From Hirudinaria manillensis (taxonomy: Eukaryota > Annelida > Clitellata > Hirudinida > Hirudinidae): a stretch of DNA of 64,000 nt. Where the stretch lies: assembly GCA_034509925.1 (NCBI GenBank), contig CM067537.1:2959001-3023000 (forward strand), given 5' to 3'. The notes beneath the pieces were generated by a model. That model did no database searches, had not been told where the DNA came from, and worked only from the letters and a program-made list of their open reading frames with translations. Numbering within the stretch: the stretch's first letter is position 1; every line of letters starts with the position of its first letter. The translations under genes and the position numbers were made by a program. Shown here piece by piece: positions 56,523 to 64,000 of the stretch.

Positions 56523-59130
56523 TCAAATCGGCGATGACTCGACAAGGAAGATGTATTGGTGCGTCAGGAGGTCAAAGAATTCCTGAAAAATTCAATGAAA
56601 TATATTTGTGAATCCACACAAACTCCGACAATCCATTGCAATTTAACTAATATATCATCACTATTACCATTACCACCACCACCACTACCATAGGTGCCAT
56701 CATCAGCATCATATGTTAGAATGTTACAATATTAATAATAATGATAACAACAACAACAATAATAATAATAATAATCTAATTATTTTAATTATTAACTAAT
56801 AACTATTAATATTAATAACAACAACCCACCTGAGATTAACCAATTGACCAACAAATTAATCAACCAATCAATCAACTGACTCACCTCAAAGATTGCAACC
56901 TCTCCTTCCACCTGGAAGACAATCTGCCTCCTGCTCCTCTGAACGGTGTCGAATTCGACCCTCACCTCCTTCTCCTGACCTCCGACTTTGGCAACCTTCT
57001 GCATGCTCCTGAGGTCAAAGTGCTCCTCGACTTTCAAGGTCGGGAGGTCGGCACGACGGACAATGAAGAGCCAGTTTTCCCTGAAGACGCATGACAACGG
57101 GTGGCTGTGGGCGGGGTTACCAGGAAGGAGGATGTCGTATCTTGTTTCCTCGGCAGAAAGGTCTGATTGACAGATGGGTTGTTAAAAGAATTCATTAGTA
57201 TCTTTATTGTTACAATACTATGATATTATACTATTATCAATTATATTACAGTTGTGTTATTAATATTATTTTTGTTATGTTATACATATAATGAGTTTGT
57301 TAATAATATTATTTTTTTACAAGCTCAGCTCATGACCTTCCAGTAGCTCGTCCTGTTCCTCCGAGGTCATCCCATGGAGGAAAGGACGTTCAAAGACCGT
57401 GGACTGGAAGTCGACGAACTGAAAGAAGAATAAATGCTTAATCTAAATGCTTAATCTTAATAATAAATCTTCTTAAGATTGACTTTAAAGTCTAAGAAGA
57501 GACCACCCTCCTTCTCGTCTGTGTTCAGTCTCTCTCCGTCAATAATTATCTGATGTTTCATAAACAACGGTTGGTTTTAACAATTTTAAATAATTAATCT
57601 TATGAATGCTATTATTATTATTAGTATTAATATTATTATTATTGTTATTATTATCATCATCATCATCAGCAACCAACATCATCAATGACAGCTGGATTGA
57701 GCTTCAGGATGACAGAAGACCTGATGACCTCAACAGGATTTCCACTGATGTCCAGCTGGTTAAAAAATAAAAGGATATTAATAATAATAATAATAATAAT
57801 AATATTTATAAATTTATTTACAAAGTGCCACAAGCTTGAGCATCGGTGGCTCTACTGTTGCTGAGACAACGATGCCTAAATTTTCAACAATTATTTTTTT
57901 TATATTTTAATAATATTTTGGGATTTAAATGATGAGTTTAATAATAATAAACAATGGGTTAGCTCATCATCACTATCATCATCACTACCATCGTCATTAT
58001 CATCATCATCATCTTCATCATTGTCATAACCTTTTCAAGCTTGTTCAGGGACTTGAGTTGTCCCACGTGCCTAGGAAACATGATGAGGTTGTCGGAAACG
58101 TCCAATTCCTTCAGCGAGGCGAGCCCCTCCAAGCCTGGTCATGATGACGACGATGGTTATGATGATGATCTTAAGTTAAGCTGACGATGATGATGACAAT
58201 GATGGAATCTTTAAGAAACCATTTTAACTACCAAATGGTTAATATATTCAAATATATCAATAATTAGGGTGACAACAATGATGACAGAAACTGCGGACAA
58301 TGCAATGCCACTGTTGCATTGAATTCGCTGGGGTTGGGTGATGATAATGATGGTAATGCTACTGCTGCTGATGATGAAGAAGAAGATGATAATGATAAAG
58401 GAGATGATGATGATGATTATGACTATGACCACTTCAACTGACCTTCGAGTGACTGCAGGTCATTGTGGGCGACAGAGAGCCGAATGAGATTTTGCATCCT
58501 TGGAGAGATGATGCAGGAGAGAGACGTGAGGCTGTTGCAGTCCAAGAAGAGACTCTCCAGTCTTTGCAGAACCTGAGGTGGAATGTGAATTTAAAAAATA
58601 TAAAATTATAAAATAAAATATGAAATATTAACAGAAGTAAATAATTCTCCCAATTTATGGATTGAAAGGAAAAATAAATAGTGATTATAACTAAAAAAAA
58701 TAAAATCAACAACAACAATGATGATGATTGATGATGACGATATATTAATATATATATAATATATAAACAAATATGTATATAAATATAATAATAATAATAA
58801 TAATGATGATGATAATGATGAGTGACTGCATAGATATATAGATATATATGTAATATATAACATAACATAACATTGCAATGACATACAATGCATACTTGCA
58901 CCAACATTAACAATAATAAAAATAATAATAATAATTAATATAGGATAGTAATAATAATAATAACAATAACAAATAATACACAACTTACACTCAGAGGGAC
59001 ATCAGAGGATCGAATGTCGTTCTTTGAAAGGTCGAGGACCTCGAGGTTACTTGCCCGAGTCTGGACGAGAACAATCAGTCAATTATGTTATTAACGAATT
59101 AGATGCCATAAATAATGACACGATGAACAG

Positions 59131-59165
<35 letters not shown>

Positions 59166-59196
59166 CATCATTATCATTATCATCATCATCATCAAT

Positions 59197-59228
<32 letters not shown>

Positions 59229-61851
59229 TCATCATTATTGACAATTATGTAATAATCAAATGCTGGGTAGCAGTTGACAGACTATGGATGGGTCAATCTT
59301 GTCGATCATGTTGTCGCTTAGCTTGAGTTTCCTCAAGTTGTCCCAGTTGGGTTGCGAGTTTGATCCTGTCATCCTCAAGCGCAATAATATAGACTGAAAT
59401 ATTTAAAGAGTGCACGTTGAATGAGGTTAAAGGTCAGATGGGTCGAGACAAAGAGGATCTTGCTTTTACAGTAATAAAAATTATGATTATGACATCGATA
59501 ATAATAACAATAACAACGATAATAATAATAAATAATAATGATAATAATAGTAATATTAATCAATATGCCTGCCTCAATTGATGGCGCTTGCGACCTTGTG
59601 AAGACAACAGACTCCAAATCCTTGCAGATGACATTGAGACCCCCGAAGACGGAGAACCGAATGTCCTTCACCTCCAATGTTTTCAAACCAGTGAAGTGAT
59701 GAAGGTCGACACAGGTCTCGGAGTCCAATTCGGGGCGTTCTCCCTGAACCAGCTGCAATAATTATTTGTTTATAATAATTTATATAGCTGTAATAAATAT
59801 TTATAATAATAATAAATAATAAAAATGATAATTAGATGTTAGTGATCATTAACAGCGAGATGATTTTGAAATATTACTTTCAAAAAAAATTAGCTTATAA
59901 AAATTACTAAGAAATATATTAAAGCAATAAAAGTTGAGAAAATTTGAAACAAGAAAGAATAAGATGAGCACTTAAGTTATTGGTGAAATTGTTCTTTAAA
60001 AATTAAATGGCTGAAAATTTAAAAAAATCATCTGATCGGAAGTATTTTTTTTTTGTTTTTTTTTTGAGAGTTTAGAGTTTATTGAACAAACAATTGAACA
60101 AACAATAATGTACATAAGTACACCAACGAAACAAATTAAACTTAAAATACAAAATAAACTCATAGGGTCAGTCTTAAGGAAGCTTGCGCTTCCTCTAGAC
60201 AGACTGGCCCTGGAAATCATAAGATATATAATGCAACCATGTAAACTCAAACAACCCTTACTAAATGAGACTTATACAATTTCATAAACAACAGAAACAA
60301 TAACTCATTTATTTATTTATGAATATTTAATTTATATTTAAGAATGTGGCTTCAGTAGTGCAGTCGATGATGATGATGATAGGTTTTTATTTCGCTTAAA
60401 TGTGGACAATATTTATTAAAATCATTATCAAAACAAAAAAGTCAAAGTAGAACTTCGCTTATAATATTTATAATATAATTAAATATAAAAATAAAAATAA
60501 TTTTAAACCTTGATAAATGTTTACTAATCCTATGCTGCAACCTTTCAATAAAGAACTATTATCATAATTCCAATCATCAATAATTAATTGTTTTCATAGA
60601 CCTCAATGCTCCTTGTCATCATCGTCATCATCATCATCATTGTCGTCATCATCACCATGTGCGTCATTCAATGTCACGTGTGTCACATAAAAAAAAACAG
60701 CCACATAAGTTTATTGCATCGAATATTCTAAAGAAGCCTTGTCACAATTTCAAGAGTTTTTCAGATCAGCTTGATTGAAAAAATAGCATGGACATTATTC
60801 GTAGACTTTATTAAGGAGACTAAAGTCTGATTGTATGGGTTTTCATTTATTTCAGTATGATGCTTTTCACCCCGCCACATATTATTAATGAAATATTAAA
60901 CTTAATCATCTCAAAATCCCAAATAATACCTTTTTGTATCAGAAATAACTGTAAGACAATTATTGAAATTGTTATGAAAACGTTACTGTAATCGTAAATC
61001 TTTGTAATAATTAAGGATTAAGAAGATAATTAATTAAAGAGTCTTAGTAGTTTGCATTCTAGCATTTCAACAGACAATAGAACGAGAGCCATGAAATTTC
61101 ATTAATTGGCAGTAAATGATTAAAGTCATAAATTGTTACTTTATACTAAACGTAGAAACTCTGATACAAATTGGAAAGTCAAACAAACCTTGAGATGTTT
61201 TATTGCAATGACGTTATTGCGGAGCCATCTCAATTCGTGGCAAATTTCTGACTGACCGACATGGTACGGATGGGCTTCAAGGCCATTTAGAGTTGTGAGA
61301 ACGTTGGAAAGGTGTTGGGCTAGGTCGGGGACAAGCCAAAATTCTTCAGTATTTGGCAGTACTTGAAGCATGTCTTACAAAATTTAAAGCGAAAGCTTTT
61401 AACTTCCTTTTCTCACTTTAGATTTATTTTCTTAAAATTATTTCAAGGCTAGAAATAATTAATTAATTTTGCATACAGCTATTGACATGCATTGACAACA
61501 TAATGCAGCACAAGAGACTTAAGAAAAATAATAAACCTAAAAGTTAGTTTAGTTTGTTTCAAAACTAAATAAATTGAAATTCAGCATCACAATTTTAACA
61601 TAAGTTTAAAAATAGAAAATAAAATAAAACACTAGAAATAATTAATTAATTTTGAATTTAAATTCAGGTATCCTTTTGTGGAAACAGCTGATTCCAAGCA
61701 AAATGCATTAACAAAAGGCAGCACAAGACTAAATGCATTGACAACATAAGGCAGAGACTTAAGAAAATAATAAACTTAAGTGATTCTACTGATTTTTACC
61801 GTAAAAATATCTTTTCACAATTTCCATTGATTGCTTCAGACCTGCATCCAT
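56523..61851 (-). CDS. STK11IP/LIP1-like leucine-rich-repeat protein (short form)
   Basis: Twelve exons in coding order: 61800-61851, 61189-61373, 59573-59752, 59283-59393, 58989-59060, 58443-58572, 58031-58134, 57678-57755, 57484-57549, 57337-57418, 56885-57162, 56523-56582; phase is kept throughout, giving 465 residues. The layout follows LKB1-interacting protein 1: a helical N-terminus, then FTGLKTLEVKDIRF matching the human region FKSLRHLELRGVPL, then five or so leucine-rich repeats (NLRKLKLSDNMI, NLEVLDLSKNDI, RLESLFLDCNSL, SLKELDVSDNLI, LDISGNPV), then an IDGERL segment and a PH-like beta region (ENWLFIVRRADLPTLKV). Human STK11IP is about 1090 residues, so the second half is missing here. 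One intron, after 59573, seems to use a GC donor. Another LRR adaptor such as a nischarin relative is possible. Confidence 0.7.
57780..57855 (+). repeat. AAT-linked repeat, locus E
   Basis: An AAT run followed by TTTATTTACAAAGTGCCACA and AGCATCGGTGGCTCTAC, a diverged copy of the dispersed repeat, in an intron of the STK11IP-like gene. Confidence 0.5.
59128..59236 (+). repeat. ATT/ATC compound microsatellite
   Basis: ATT units pass into ATC and CAC units, then ATC, in an intron of the STK11IP-like gene. Confidence 0.9.
60056..60307 (-). mobile_element. Non-LTR retrotransposon, truncated copy 2
   Basis: The T run (60056-60065) and bases 60066-60307 match 1-253 of the window at a constant offset of 60054, so only about 240 bases of the element's 3' end are present. 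It breaks at AATAACTCA, after which the host sequence TTTATTTATTT follows. It lies in intron 2 of the STK11IP-like gene, in the same sense as the gene, and includes the 3' UTR stem-loop (60165-60210). No convincing target-site duplication is seen. Confidence 0.92.
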
Positions 61852-62721
61852 TCTTGCAGTTCGCGTTAGTAGGCGCGTTTAATTGGTTTGCCCTCTCGGG
61901 ATTGGTTAGTTCAAATATTTATTTTAGTGTCAAAAATACGAAATTTAATTAATTTTTAAATATTTAATTTAGTATTTGGACATTAATATCTATATATATT
62001 ATATATGAAATATATATAATATATAATATAAAAATATAAAACGACACGAACATTTCCAAGAAGAGCAGCCGTGCTGACGAGACACCCCCCATGGTTGTCT
62101 GTCTACCGCCAGTATCCAGTAGGAACTGCTCAACGAGACACGTCATTAGAACGACTGGCTAATGACTATTTCGATCGTGGTTAAATAGCGACGTTTTTCC
62201 GTTTTGATCTACATTTTCCACCTTCGAGGGTTGTACGACAACCGAGGGCCTAGTGGTATAAAAATGTTTTTAAAATGTATTAAACGGATTATCTTATCAA
62301 TGTTCGTCTTGTTTCTGCCACAAGGTTAGCATCCGAGTTTTGGTGAGTTACGATTAATCTAATCCGACGCTGCACATAACTCTCTGCAAAAAAATTTATA
62401 TTTTGTATTCTAGCATTATTCTTTCCAATGGAATCGCAACCGTTTTTCCATTGTGTTTGCATTATAAGGCAAAAGTAGCTCGGTTTAAACAACATTCGCT
62501 ACGATATGAATACACGCTAGATGGCGCAGAAACCTGTAATGATGGCAAGATTTACATTAGGGTCGTTATAAATCGAGATTAAAATAATCCGATATTATGC
62601 ACGGCTACATACAAATGCCATATCTTGCATTCTGGATCATATTCTTGCTAATTGGAATTACAATGGCTTTTTTCCATCACATAAGAATACCCGCTAGATG
62701 TCGCTTTAAAGATTGCAAGAC
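61852..62721. other. Intergenic, upstream of STK11IP-like gene
   Basis: Contains the presumed promoter near 61852 and a TA-rich stretch (61990-62038). Two related segments, 62404-62555 and 62625-62720, share TTCTAGCATTATTC/TTCTTGCTAATTGG-type openings, a TTTTTCCAT block and a CGCTAGATG block; this looks like an old duplication. Confidence 0.5.

Positions 62722-64000
<1,279 letters not shown>

Noticed and set aside
56547..56640. Plus-strand exon reading EDVLVRQEVKEFLKNSMKYI
   Set aside because: The minus strand of the same bases is the in-phase last exon of the STK11IP-like gene with an acceptor and stop, which explains the open frame better.

Overview
The window is nuclear DNA of an invertebrate animal. 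It is AT-rich, its genes are split by short GT-AG introns, and AAT, GAT and TTAA microsatellites fill the introns and gaps. Every protein family recognised is metazoan or broadly eukaryotic. I cannot name the species. Exons are clearly GC-richer than the introns around them, which helps separate real exons from the many ORFs created by microsatellites.

Layout, left to right: (1) 1-2482: a 5'-truncated non-LTR retrotransposon, then a decayed Helitron with both termini recognisable. (2) 3664-5663 (+): NTHL1, a base-excision-repair DNA glycosylase. (3) 7591-9479 (+): TMLHE, a 2-oxoglutarate/Fe(II) oxygenase of carnitine synthesis. (4) 9868-12990 (-): splicing factor SF1, convergent with TMLHE, with two possible terminal exons. 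(5) 13904-17713 (-): a complete anion-type Cys-loop receptor. (6) 18320-18648: a tRNA-derived SINE with a target-site duplication. (7) 19506-37535 (+): FANCD2 in 43 exons. (8) 39347-49239 (-): alpha-catulin (CTNNAL1), convergent with FANCD2. (9) 50444-51925 (+): a secreted PAN-like plus C-type lectin protein. (10) 56523-61851 (-): a short STK11IP/LIP1-like leucine-rich-repeat protein with a second copy of the left-end retrotransposon in an intron. (11) 62722-63195: a long AAT array, then AT-rich DNA to the end.

The genes do not form an operon or pathway cluster. Two of them (NTHL1, FANCD2) act in DNA repair, but they are about 14 kb apart and separated by unrelated genes. I built all models by joining exons so that reading phase is kept at every junction and the protein follows the family; most junctions are GT-AG. 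The total lengths (282, 418, 437, 374, 1463, 840, 267 and 465 residues) fit the families, except STK11IP, which is much shorter than in vertebrates.

The most interesting observation is that the lysine of FANCD2 that is monoubiquitinated in other animals (human Lys561) is read here as asparagine. Other notable points are a Helitron with clean ends, a hairpin whose loop is flipped between two retrotransposon copies, a tandem array of decoy splice acceptors inside FANCD2, a FANCD2 acceptor buried in a near-perfect palindrome, and alternative SF1 C-termini that each have their own poly(A) signal.
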